Of a DNA stretch of 64,000 nucleotides, positions 51,778-59,817 are shown piece by piece. Numbering within the stretch: position 1 is the first letter of the stretch; each line of letters starts with the position of its first letter. A program made the translations under genes and the position numbers. Origin of the DNA: JABFRG01 sp046351415. Lineage in GTDB: Bacteria; Myxococcota_A; Polyangia; Polyangiales; Polyangiaceae. The stretch spans positions 245,774 to 309,773 of the forward strand of contig JAXLYO010000009.1 in assembly GCA_046351415.1 (NCBI GenBank), given 5' to 3'. The notes below the pieces were generated by a model. It was not told the origin of the DNA. It was given only the letters and a program-made list of their open reading frames with translations, and made no database searches.

Positions 51778-51960
51778 TTATGCTTCTCCCGCAGATGCTA
51801 GCGGCGCTTCGTCTCGTGAATGGGGCTCTTTCGCGAACTTCGCAAGTCCCTCCCGAGTACGTTCTCGAGATCGCTCTCGATGGCGATCGGCGATGGCTCG
51901 AAGAACGACCGGTGCGAACACCGACCACAAAAGAGCCACGATCCAAACATGCGTTGTCAC
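51778..51960 (-). CDS. membrane micro-protein upstream of the pseudo-amidotransferase
   Basis: 60-aa ORF from a GTG at 51960: one transmembrane helix (residues 4-23, VWIVALLWSVFAPVVLRAIA) then a basic Arg/His/Glu-rich tail. It ends 4 nt before the pseudo-amidotransferase ATG on the same strand. Codon third positions fit coding sequence of this genome. The ribosome-binding site is weak, so the start is uncertain. May anchor the pseudo-amidotransferase to the membrane; this is speculation from position and topology. Confidence 0.5.
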   Translation of the reverse strand: MTTHVWIVALLWSVFAPVVLRAIADRHRERSRERTREGLAKFAKEPHSRDEAPLASAGEA

Positions 51961-52032
51961 GGCCTCTTTGGCTACCCCTGTACCTTTACTTTGTCATGGC
52001 AAAGGTCTCGGGGCCAGTCACTTTGCGCAAAC

Positions 52033-52932
52033 TCACTTGTTCGGAGGCACAACGAACGGAACGACGTGTTCCTTCCCTTCGAACGTCGATCGGTAGCTCA
52101 TGGCTGCATGCTGCGTCGCAAAGGGCCCGACGCGGACGCGGAACCAGGTGCCGCGGCCGGGGACGTCGGCTTGCTGCACGTAGGCTTTGTGCCCCCGTGC
52201 GCGCAGGTTGTCCGCAAACTGGCTCGCTTCTTTTTGGGTGCGAAAGGAGCTTACCTGGAGTTGGTAGCCTCCTTCCTTACCGGCGGGGGCCGGCGCCTGT
52301 GCGTTCGTCGCTTGCTCGGACCGCTCGACCGCGCTCTTCGTGAGCGCGTCGCGCGGACGCGTGATGACCGAAGTGGCCTGGAGAACATTCTGCGCCGGAA
52401 GTGGCACGACGGGGAGTCGATCCCCAGCTGCAGGCGGCGCCACGCCAGGAGGGCCACTGATGTCGAGCGGTTGACCATTGTTGGTCATGCCCGCCGGGAT
52501 TTGCACGCCCACGGGAGCCGCTGCTGTCGTCGTCGGGCCGGCACCTTGCGCGATTGGAGCTGCCATCGCGAGCTGCGGGCCGGGGCGCATTGCCGCGAGC
52601 GCCGTGGTGGGATTGTCGGAGTCACTTAGCGTGCCGGGAAACGTGACGTCCTTCGCAGATAGGTCCGAGGGCTTCGGCCCTGGCGCAGCGCTACCTTGCG
52701 CGCCCGGCATGGCCGCATTCGCACTCATGCGCGCAGAAACGAGCTCGGCCAGCGGATCTTGCTTGGCCGGCTGCGACTGAGACTTCTTGCCGCTGAACGC
52801 CAAGAATCCAAAAAGCGCACAGGCGAGCGTTGCTCCCGCGAAAGCCATCGCGATTCCTCGCGGGTTTCGTGCGTCCGCTTCGTCCTCCTGGATTCGCTCG
52901 AGATCGCGCATGCCGTCTGCTCTCATGACCAT
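52033..52932 (-). CDS. SPOR-domain envelope protein
   Basis: 299 aa. A cytoplasmic N-terminus of about 25 residues, one transmembrane helix (residues 28-45), a long Ala/Pro/Gln-rich periplasmic linker (50-220) and a C-terminal SPOR domain (residues 222-295, with YQLQVSSF, NLRARGHKAYVQ and WFRVRVGPF) that binds denuded glycan strands of septal peptidoglycan. Such FtsN/DamX-like proteins act in division or envelope maintenance. It is divergent from a lipoprotein gene and lies upstream of the micro-protein by 72 nt. Confidence 0.85.
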   Translation of the reverse strand: MVMRADGMRDLERIQEDEADARNPRGIAMAFAGATLACALFGFLAFSGKKSQSQPAKQDPLAELVSARMSANAAMPGAQGSAAPGPKPSDLSAKDVTFPGTLSDSDNPTTALAAMRPGPQLAMAAPIAQGAGPTTTAAAPVGVQIPAGMTNNGQPLDISGPPGVAPPAAGDRLPVVPLPAQNVLQATSVITRPRDALTKSAVERSEQATNAQAPAPAGKEGGYQLQVSSFRTQKEASQFADNLRARGHKAYVQQADVPGRGTWFRVRVGPFATQHAAMSYRSTFEGKEHVVPFVVPPNK

Positions 52933-52989
52933 GACCTAGCGCTAGCCCGATGGTTGTTCCGCGGCCAAGTTTTGGGTAGAAACGAGAGC

Positions 52990-54255
52990 GTGCGGCAAGC
53001 CATTCGCGTGACGTCCTCCACCTTGGCCGCAAGTGTAGTCGCGCTGCTCGCGGCTTGCAGCGAAACGCCCGAAGGGAAGCTCGTCCTCGTTCGCGACGAT
53101 GCGCTCGATACGAAAACCCCGACGACGCTGGTCCTCGAAGAAGTGAAAGACGGCGTGCGCAAGGAGCTTTCTCGGAAGCCATGGGCAGCGGGGGGCCTCG
53201 AGCTCGGGACGCTTTCACGGTCGGAATCGGGACAATTTCGTGCTTATGGCCTCGACGCGAAGGGGGTTCCTTCCCACGGAGGCAAGACCCTCGCGCTCGC
53301 CTATGAATCGCTCGAATCGGCGCGCATTCCGCTGTTCGTCGCGCCCGTCGATCGCTTCGTTCACCTCCCCGGCACAGTCGATACGGCCGCACTTCCCAAG
53401 CCCATCATGGCAACCGAACGCGTCGTCGTGCTTCCTTCGTCGGGAGGACTGCTGACCGCCTACGACCTGCTCGCGCTCGCCAGCGTAGACCTCATGGCGA
53501 ACCCGAAAGCCGCGACCATCGCCGCCGTCGGGTCCAAACTGTTGCTCGTCAATGACACCGGCGCAACGAGCCATGACCTCTCGACGAGTACGACGACAGC
53601 GCTCTCGAGTTTGCCCGATGCTCCAGACGTCGCAGGGGGAAATGCCGTCGCAGCAGGAACCACGAACGTTTATGTCGTAGGTCCCACGCGCTCTACACCC
53701 TCCTCTACCGTTTGGTATTGGGGCGGAGAATCGACCGTCGCGCGCACCGCCCTTTCCGCCCCGCGCGCGCACGCAGCAGCGGTATTCGCGCCGGGTTTGG
53801 GCCTCGTCGTCATGGGCGGCGGAGTCGAGAACGCCGAGGTCGTGACCCCGGGCGCGAGTCAGGCGTTCTCGCTGCCGGCCTCGACGAAAACTGTGCAGAC
53901 TGCATGCAGCACCGGCGGAACGCGCCTTCTCACAGTGGATGAGCTCGGAGCCGTTTCGACATTCGACGCATCTTGCCGCCAAACGTGCCCTATGGATCCG
54001 TGGCCCCTCCCCGTGATGAAGCCGAAGAATGCGAGCCTCGCGTGCGTGCGGGGCCGCGTTCTCTACGCCACCCACGACGACGTCGGGCTCCTGCATGCCT
54101 TTGCCCTCACGAAGGAAGCCTCGGCGGAGCTTCCGCTGCCGGCGGGCCGAAAGGGCGCGACGCTTTTCCCTCTGCCGACGGAGCACGTCGCGCTCATCGG
54201 AGGCGCGAGCTCTATCGACGTGGTAGCGGTACCCGAAAGCCTGGCCCCGCGATGA
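52990..54255 (+). CDS. Kelch-like or beta-propeller lipoprotein
   Basis: 421 aa starting at GTG 52990 so that the lipobox LAAC (Cys23) is within the signal. The mature part has repeats reminiscent of kelch blades: GGVEN, SAPRAHAAAVFAPGLGLVVMGGG near residue 260, and several GGxA turns. No strict kelch motif count could be made. A Cys pair near residue 330 (SCRQTC) may be a disulfide. Its 3' end overlaps the nucleotidyltransferase gene by 44 nt. Probably an outer-surface propeller. Function unknown. Confidence 0.65.
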   Translation: MRQAIRVTSSTLAASVVALLAACSETPEGKLVLVRDDALDTKTPTTLVLEEVKDGVRKELSRKPWAAGGLELGTLSRSESGQFRAYGLDAKGVPSHGGKTLALAYESLESARIPLFVAPVDRFVHLPGTVDTAALPKPIMATERVVVLPSSGGLLTAYDLLALASVDLMANPKAATIAAVGSKLLLVNDTGATSHDLSTSTTTALSSLPDAPDVAGGNAVAAGTTNVYVVGPTRSTPSSTVWYWGGESTVARTALSAPRAHAAAVFAPGLGLVVMGGGVENAEVVTPGASQAFSLPASTKTVQTACSTGGTRLLTVDELGAVSTFDASCRQTCPMDPWPLPVMKPKNASLACVRGRVLYATHDDVGLLHAFALTKEASAELPLPAGRKGATLFPLPTEHVALIGGASSIDVVAVPESLAPR

Positions 54256-55141
54256 CGTCCTCGAGTGGCCCTTCGTCGAAGGTGTTTGGCCACACGATGC
54301 TGTTTCGAACGCTACCGCCGATCTCGGCGCCCGCGCCGATGATCGCACGAAACACCTCACCCGCGACCTCGGCGCTCTCCGCGACGTAGCTCGCGTTCGC
54401 TGGGTCCTTTGCGTTCATCACGTTCGCGTGGCGCGCGAGCCACTCGAAGTTCGCGCGCGCATATGCGTCGATGCTGCCGATATCGTGCGTGTTCGCGGTC
54501 GTGACGAGAGCCCGCACAGTCTCTCCGCGCAAGAGCGCAGGAATCCATGCGTCACCTACGAGGCAACCTTCTCCTGGAAGCAACGACAAGCAAGCTTCGG
54601 AGATGACCGAAATTCCGAGAAAATCTCCCCCGCGCTCTTCGGCCGAAACCGACGTCGTCCGGAGACGAACGATACGGCCTTCGGCGTCGATGCCGACACT
54701 TCCCTCGCCTTTGGGACGCGCCCGGACCGCAAGCGTTGCAAGCGGACTCTCGGCGCCATGCACGCGGGCGAGCGCACGCACGTCGAGATCCGACAGAATG
54801 TCTCCGTTCCAGATCACGAGATCGCTGCCCGCCGGGAAAAGGTTTCGTGCGAATGCTCGCGCCACGCCCCCCGCGGTTCCCAGCAAGGTCGTCTCCTCCG
54901 AAATCGCGACTTCACGACCAGAATCCCGAACGAATTCAGACAATTTCGACGCATTGTAGAAGCTGTTGATCACCGTCGCCGACGGCGCCGCCACCTCGAT
55001 GCTCGAAAGTACGTGAGAGATAGCGGGCAGGTTACCGATCCAGACGAGAGGTTTCGGTAGCGCATCTGTGAGTGGCCGGAGGCGCGTCCCGAGTCCCGCC
55101 GCAAGAATCATCGCCGCGAGCGGCCGCGAAGGTTCTGTCAT
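54212..55141 (-). CDS. sugar-1-phosphate nucleotidyltransferase
   Basis: 309 aa from ATG 55141. The pyrophosphorylase signature LAAGLGTRLRPLT occurs at residues 13-25, followed by KPLVWIG near 30. The GTAGGV and WNGDIL motifs near residues 90 and 110 place it in the NTP-transferase family used to make NDP-sugars for glycans (mannose-1-P guanylyl-, glucose-1-P thymidylyl- or MurNAc-1-P uridylyltransferase type). The C-terminus holds a left-handed-helix-like tail. Convergent with the propeller lipoprotein gene. Exact nucleotide not predictable. Confidence 0.85.
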   Translation of the reverse strand: MTEPSRPLAAMILAAGLGTRLRPLTDALPKPLVWIGNLPAISHVLSSIEVAAPSATVINSFYNASKLSEFVRDSGREVAISEETTLLGTAGGVARAFARNLFPAGSDLVIWNGDILSDLDVRALARVHGAESPLATLAVRARPKGEGSVGIDAEGRIVRLRTTSVSAEERGGDFLGISVISEACLSLLPGEGCLVGDAWIPALLRGETVRALVTTANTHDIGSIDAYARANFEWLARHANVMNAKDPANASYVAESAEVAGEVFRAIIGAGAEIGGSVRNSIVWPNTFDEGPLEDVIAGPGFRVPLPRR

Positions 55142-55204
55142 CTTCGGCTCCGCATCATGGACGAGAACTTGGCCTTTCGCGAGCCCTTGCGATAGCCCAC
55201 GTTC

Positions 55205-55687
55205 ATGCGCCTCCAATCCGCAGCGCGAAAGACGGAGAACGCCACTCGGCGTTCGCCGATCCGCGCCTTCGTTTCCGGTTGGCTGCTGCTTTCCTTCGCG
55301 CTCGCGGCCTCTGCCGCTTGCGGTAGCGATGCAGTCGCAACGGAGCCCTGCCGCCGTATCGAAGAGGTTCGGTGCGAGCGCGCCGCCGCATGCGGTATCG
55401 ACCTCGGCAGAGTCCCGCACGAGCTCTCGCGGACGCCACAGAACGACATCGACGCGTGCAAACGCTTCTATCGCGATGCTTGCTTGCATGGTCTAACCTC
55501 GCAGGTGGACCCGGGCGCACCTGCAACCGACGCGTGCATCGCCGCTCTGAAGACGGGCAGCTGCTCCGTCGTGCTCAAGCCTGGCACCGCGCCTGCGTGC
55601 GCATTTCTGAATCAACCGCCGCCCGACGCAGGCACGGCAGTCGTCGACGCGGGCTCCGACGTCGTTGCCGACGCCGCGACCGACTGA
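55205..55687 (+). CDS. small Cys-containing lipoprotein
   Basis: 160 aa with an unusually long N-region (20 residues) before the signal core, lipobox SAAC. Eight further Cys in the mature part (CRRIEEVRCERAAACG, DACKRFYRDACLHG, DACIAAL, GSCSVV, PACAFL) suggest four disulfides. The C-terminal 30 residues are a Pro/Asp/Ala/Val repeat-like tail. Divergent from the nucleotidyltransferase. No family recognised. Confidence 0.65.
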   Translation: MRLQSAARKTENATRRSPIRAFVSGWLLLSFALAASAACGSDAVATEPCRRIEEVRCERAAACGIDLGRVPHELSRTPQNDIDACKRFYRDACLHGLTSQVDPGAPATDACIAALKTGSCSVVLKPGTAPACAFLNQPPPDAGTAVVDAGSDVVADAATD

Positions 55688-55734
55688 TGGCGCGCCGGAA
55701 GGCGCATGGACACGAAGCGAGCCACGACCGCGTT

Positions 55735-55749
55735 TGTCAGTGGCTGACA
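55735..55749. promoter_or_regulatory. perfect inverted repeat upstream of a lipoprotein gene
   Basis: TGTCAG-TGG-CTGACA, 6-bp arms and 3-nt spacer, lies 105 nt before the ATG at 55854. A candidate operator or a remnant hairpin; no T-run follows. Confidence 0.4.
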
Positions 55750-55853
55750 CATCTTGAGCCAGTTTGAGCTGTCCCGCTTTTCGCTCCCCTGCCAAGTTTT
55801 GGAGGAAATACTGCGCCGCCAGGCTGGCATGGTGACTGCATTGAGTCGGTTGC

Positions 55854-56735
55854 ATGAAGAACCGCGCGATTGCCTTGTCCGCTCTCTTTGGTGTCATTGG
55901 ACTCACCCTCGCGTGCTCCGGCACCGGTCTCATCGTCGATCCGGACGGAGGAGAGCTCGCGGACAGCGGTCACACGCCGCTTCCCGAAGACAGCGGTCGA
56001 CAGGTCGATACCGGGACGCAGCGAGACACCGGCCCCCAGCAAGACACTGGCACGGAGATCGATAGCGGCGACCCCATCGACGCGAGCACGAAGGATTCGA
56101 GTGCGAAGGACGCCGCGCCTCCCAAGGACGGCGGCATCGGCGGCGATAGTGGCAAGGTTTGTTACGACGGCACGCTTGCGGGCATCTACCCGACGCAGGC
56201 CCCGCAGCTGCATCAAAACAAGGCGACCCAAGCAGACATTCAGGCCTTCTACAACGCGTGCTTCTCGCTCGGAGCCAATCAGGCAACCTGCGACGCGTAC
56301 GTAGGGACCAAGGCCGCGCCGCTGCATCAACCGGTCGTCAACTGTATCTTCCCCTTCTACAACCCCGCGCTGACACTGCAGACGCTGCAGCAGCTGCCCT
56401 CGCCTGCGCTCCTTCCCTTCGGAGACAGCTCGCTCGGCGTGAACGTAGGAGCGTGCCGAGCTCTAGCGGCGAATGCACCCGCAGGCTGCGCGCTCAGCTC
56501 CGCCAATCTGGCCGTCTGCACGACCGCCACGTGCGAATCGTGCAGCGACGACGCGTCGTACGACGCCTGCCTCGTCCAATCCGCGGCCGAAGACTGCGCT
56601 TCCTACGTGCCGGGGGCAGCTTGTGATGCTGCGGTTGCCAATGGGGCAGCAGCAGCAGACGCCCTTTGCGGAGTCACCGGACTCACCTTCGACGACTACT
56701 ACTTCAAGGTCGCGACGGCCTTCTGCGGCCCATAG
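55854..56735 (+). CDS. lipoprotein with Asp/Thr/Gly-rich linker and Cys-rich domain
   Basis: 293 aa; lipobox TLAC (Cys21). Residues 30-100 are a repetitive Asp/Thr/Gln/Ser linker (GxQxDTGxQxDTG) typical of surface-exposed stalks. The C-terminal 190 residues contain sixteen Cys at regular spacing (CYDG, ACFSL, TCDAY, NCIFPF, ACRAL, GCAL, VCTTATCESCS, ACLV, DCASY, ACDA, LCGV, FCGP). The gene product is probably displayed on the outer membrane and stabilised by disulfides. No family recognised. Confidence 0.7.
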   Translation: MKNRAIALSALFGVIGLTLACSGTGLIVDPDGGELADSGHTPLPEDSGRQVDTGTQRDTGPQQDTGTEIDSGDPIDASTKDSSAKDAAPPKDGGIGGDSGKVCYDGTLAGIYPTQAPQLHQNKATQADIQAFYNACFSLGANQATCDAYVGTKAAPLHQPVVNCIFPFYNPALTLQTLQQLPSPALLPFGDSSLGVNVGACRALAANAPAGCALSSANLAVCTTATCESCSDDASYDACLVQSAAEDCASYVPGAACDAAVANGAAAADALCGVTGLTFDDYYFKVATAFCGP

Positions 56736-56763
56736 TGGATGGCGCGTCGACGTCTGCGGCCTA

Positions 56764-58008
56764 TCAGTCCGCATCCGGGTCGTCGACGATTTCGACTTCG
56801 CTGCTCTCGGACTCGAGTTCTAGCTCCGATTCGCCTGCCATCATCGGAGGCGGACGGAGCGACTCAGGCACGGCGGGCGCGTCGAGATAGACGCGATCCA
56901 TCCTCACCTGATCGCCGAGCTCGACACGCCAGTACGAAGGCGCGTCACCCGAGCGACAGCCGAGCGTCCAGGATGGCGCCGCGAGAATGCGAAAACGACT
57001 CCCGGCGGGCTGTCGCTGCTCGCTCACGTGACGGTGCCCATGGAGCACCAGCGTGACGCCGAGGCGATCGAAGAGCTTCGCGACCTCGGAAGCATCGTCG
57101 AGGCGCATGCCCATTTCCGGCGGCGCTCGTTTCCCGATGCCCCAAGGAAGCGGAACCACGTGATGATGAAGACCGACGACCCGGTGACGCGCGGCGCGCC
57201 ATTCGGGTGTTTGCGCGAGTGCTTCGAGGTCCCGCGCTTGGGCTGCGCCGACGCCGCCGTTGTGCCGATAAAAGCGAGGCTGGCCTTTCGCGCACGAGTC
57301 GAGGCCCACGAGCATGACGCCGGAATCGGGGAAGAACCGATGCCACATGCCCGTTGACGAGACCGGGAGAGAGATTTGTTCGAGGAACGCATTCCAAGAA
57401 GCGCGCTTCGATTCGGGGGTCTGCTTGGGCCGCGTGCTCCCGAGCAGTGGGAACAGGTAGAGGTCGTGGTTGCCCGGCACCGCGAACAGCATCCCTGCGG
57501 CGCGAAAACGCTCGAACGCAGCGAGCACGAGTTCATAACCCACGCCGTTGTCGGTCAGGTCACCCGTGACGAAGACGGCATCGATGTCACGCGGAAGCAG
57601 GCGCGATGCCGAAAGCAGACGCAAGTTCGCGTTGTGAGGCGTCGTGCGCAAGAGATGCTCGATCGCTCCGTTGGTCGGCTGGTCTCGTGCGAGCGTTCGG
57701 TAGTCACGTCCTTCGAGACGGCACGCCTTCCGCGCCGCGCGCTCCCACGGTTCGCCGGGGCCGATGGCCCTCACCGAAGGCACGGCGTGCTCGAAGCCGT
57801 CGCGGTCGACCAGAAGAACCTTCGGAGACCTCTTGCCGCGACGGTGGAGGACTTGCCAGCCTGCCTCTTCCCACAGGATTTCGTATTCCGTGGGGTTCCA
57901 TCGCAAGGGTGACTTGCCGCGCCTCACGAGACGGAGTCCGTCGTGGAACGTATCGCCGTACGTGCTCACGTGCAGATCGGAGACGTGTGCGATCGTGAGG
58001 GTCTTCAC
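56764..58008 (-). CDS. metallophosphoesterase with a large insertion
   Basis: 414-aa calcineurin-like phosphoesterase. All blocks are seen: DLHV (residues 11-14), GDLTDNG, GNHD, GLHHH and LHGHRH. Between the first two blocks lies an insertion of about 130 residues (residues 15-145) instead of the usual 30-40, containing a WEEAGWQVLHRRG strand-like segment that may be an extra beta domain. The C-terminal 30 residues are Glu/Ser/Asp-rich. It starts 9 nt after the stop of the lipoprotein gene upstream. Substrate unknown; the family includes nucleotide and lipid phosphodiesterases. Confidence 0.82.
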   Translation of the reverse strand: MKTLTIAHVSDLHVSTYGDTFHDGLRLVRRGKSPLRWNPTEYEILWEEAGWQVLHRRGKRSPKVLLVDRDGFEHAVPSVRAIGPGEPWERAARKACRLEGRDYRTLARDQPTNGAIEHLLRTTPHNANLRLLSASRLLPRDIDAVFVTGDLTDNGVGYELVLAAFERFRAAGMLFAVPGNHDLYLFPLLGSTRPKQTPESKRASWNAFLEQISLPVSSTGMWHRFFPDSGVMLVGLDSCAKGQPRFYRHNGGVGAAQARDLEALAQTPEWRAARHRVVGLHHHVVPLPWGIGKRAPPEMGMRLDDASEVAKLFDRLGVTLVLHGHRHVSEQRQPAGSRFRILAAPSWTLGCRSGDAPSYWRVELGDQVRMDRVYLDAPAVPESLRPPPMMAGESELELESESSEVEIVDDPDAD

Positions 58009-58017
58009 GCTCGCTCG

Positions 58018-58527
58018 CTACATTCCGGATACGATCTGGAATCCTTCACCGTCAGGGACGAGTACGAGCCTGTTGTCGGAGACGCTGTGGCGCCATTCGT
58101 CGTTCTTCTGCCCGGGAATGCGATAGCTCGCCGAGTAACTGTAGTCGACGAACACTTCTTTGCGCTCGGTGAACGTGACGCGCCGGTAGCGGATCTCGTA
58201 GCGAATCGTCTTCGTCTTGAGAAATGTACTCGTGAGGTAGTCCTTGAGACCCGCGTAGTCGATGTCGTCTTCGACGTTCGCGTTGCCACCGTTCTCGTAG
58301 TAGCGCTTGCTCGCCATCTTCACGAGGAGGCCGACGTCCTTGTCTTCGACAGCGTGGCGATACTGCTCGCAGAAGAGAACCACTTTCCGGTTTTCCGATG
58401 TGTCTTCGACGTCGGTGTTGGGAATGTAGTTCTTCGAACAACCCGCGAGGGCAAGAAGGCTCGTCAGCCCGAAGGTGGCGAGGGCGGTGCGGCGAAAGGC
58501 GGAGGTTCGGGTCAGGGCTTCGAGCAT
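58018..58527 (-). CDS. lipoprotein of unknown function, operonic with the phosphoesterase
   Basis: 169 aa from ATG 58527; lipobox LAGC (Cys30). The mature part begins CSKNYIPN and includes FCEQYRHAVEDKDVGLLVKMASKRYY, a helical SnoaL/NTF2-like start pattern, then beta strands (RYRRVTFTERKEVFVDYSYSASY). A NTF2-like fold is plausible. The gene ends 9 nt before the metallophosphoesterase start. Function unknown. Confidence 0.7.
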   Translation of the reverse strand: MLEALTRTSAFRRTALATFGLTSLLALAGCSKNYIPNTDVEDTSENRKVVLFCEQYRHAVEDKDVGLLVKMASKRYYENGGNANVEDDIDYAGLKDYLTSTFLKTKTIRYEIRYRRVTFTERKEVFVDYSYSASYRIPGQKNDEWRHSVSDNRLVLVPDGEGFQIVSGM

Positions 58528-58713
58528 GGCTGAGCGGGGTGCGGGGCGTCGAGTTGCGGCCTTTGGGGCAAAACCCCCGGAACCGATTGGATATTCCGCC
58601 ACCCGGCGGGGCCGAGTATAGCCAGAAAGCCCTCCCCCACGTCGAAAAACTCGAAAGATCCCAAAAAGGCCCGTTTGGCGGGTAGTTTGGAGCCAAAGCG
58701 CGAGGAAGAAAAC

Positions 58714-59514
58714 ATGTCTATCGGGGGTCTCGTTCAATACACCGCAGAACACGGCGTGGCGGTCCTGACACTCAGCGATCCGCCGGCCAACGCCTACACG
58801 CACGAGATGCTGAAGGAGCTCGACAACGCGATACTCGAAGCGCGTTTCGACAACGACGTCCACGCCATCGTGATCGTGGGAACGGGCGACAAGTTCTTCT
58901 GCGCCGGCGCGAACATCAACATGCTGCGCGAGGCGGATGCCGTCTTCAAATACTACTTCTGTCTCCATGCAAACGAGACGCTGCTTCGCCTCGAGCACAC
59001 ACCGAAGCTTTGCATCGCCGCGCTGAATGGTCACGCCGTCGGCGGAGGGCTCGAAATCGCGCTCGCGTGCGACATGCGCATTGCGCGGGCTGGGACGGCC
59101 CAAGTCGGTCTGCCCGAGATTCATCTCGGCGTCTTGCCAGGCACGGGAGGCACGCAGCGTCTCGGCCGCATCCTCGGCCGCGCGAAAGCCATGGAGCTCA
59201 TGCTCGAGGGCTCGAAGTTCAGCGTCGACGAAGCAAAACAGCTCGGCCTCGTGAACAAGGTCATCGACGCCGAGACGAGCGAGGGCTTCCTAGAGGAGGT
59301 CATCACCTACGCGCGCAAGTTCGTCCCCCCGACCGGAGCTTCGCTGGCGGTTGGGCGCATCAAGCGCGCATTGCAATCGGGGCTCGAGATGGGGCTCGAA
59401 CAAGGGCTCGCCCTCGAGCGCGAACTCCAAGCCGAGCTCTTCGCGTCGGACGACGCGAAAGAAGGCCTCACGGCGTTCGGCCAGAAGCGCCCGCCTGCAT
59501 TTCGCGGCAGATAG
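58714..59514 (+). CDS. enoyl-CoA hydratase/isomerase family protein
   Basis: 266-aa crotonase-fold enzyme acting in beta-oxidation or related CoA metabolism. FCAGANI (near residue 62) and the CoA-binding GGGLEIALACD (residues 110-120) with the catalytic Glu in GLPEIHLGVLPGTGG (near residue 133) are present. Only one of the two Glu residues of a strict hydratase is clear: position 113 is Glu (GLEIA), so hydratase activity is plausible. Start ATG 58714 with upstream GAGGA. It is not clustered with other beta-oxidation genes in the window. Confidence 0.9.
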   Translation: MSIGGLVQYTAEHGVAVLTLSDPPANAYTHEMLKELDNAILEARFDNDVHAIVIVGTGDKFFCAGANINMLREADAVFKYYFCLHANETLLRLEHTPKLCIAALNGHAVGGGLEIALACDMRIARAGTAQVGLPEIHLGVLPGTGGTQRLGRILGRAKAMELMLEGSKFSVDEAKQLGLVNKVIDAETSEGFLEEVITYARKFVPPTGASLAVGRIKRALQSGLEMGLEQGLALERELQAELFASDDAKEGLTAFGQKRPPAFRGR

Positions 59515-59598
59515 AATCGCCTTCGCGCATTTGGCACATTTTTACACCCGGTGCCATTATTTGCTAGCCAGGGCGGAATCCTGGGGTAAAACACGGGC

Positions 59599-59817
59599 AT
59601 GGCGGAAGCACGACTTCGGCGAACCCCACGCGAACAGCGCGTATCGATGGTCCACAACTTGAGCGCGCGTTGGGAAGACGACGCCCTACTCACGGACACG
59701 CCAAGTACGGTTCGCGGCAAACGTTTCATCACGTCGAGGGACCTGCTCGTCCTCGAGCTTGCCCGACGATGCGATACGCTCGACGGCCCTCAGGCCTTCG
59801 AGAAGAGTCGCCAGTAG
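59599..59817 (+). CDS. small hypothetical protein
   Basis: 72-aa basic ORF (MAEARLRRTPRE..., ends EKSRQ). Third-position base use is typical of this genome. It overlaps the 3' end of the QEGLA gene by 28 nt on the other strand, and has no signal or domain. A gene or a chance ORF; weakly supported. Confidence 0.35.
   Translation: MAEARLRRTPREQRVSMVHNLSARWEDDALLTDTPSTVRGKRFITSRDLLVLELARRCDTLDGPQAFEKSRQ

Noticed and set aside
55825..55840. Sequence TGGCATGGTGACTGCA resembling a sigma-54 (-24/-12) promoter
   Set aside because: It would start transcription only about 3 nt before the ATG at 55854, leaving almost no leader and no ribosome-binding site, so chance similarity is more likely.
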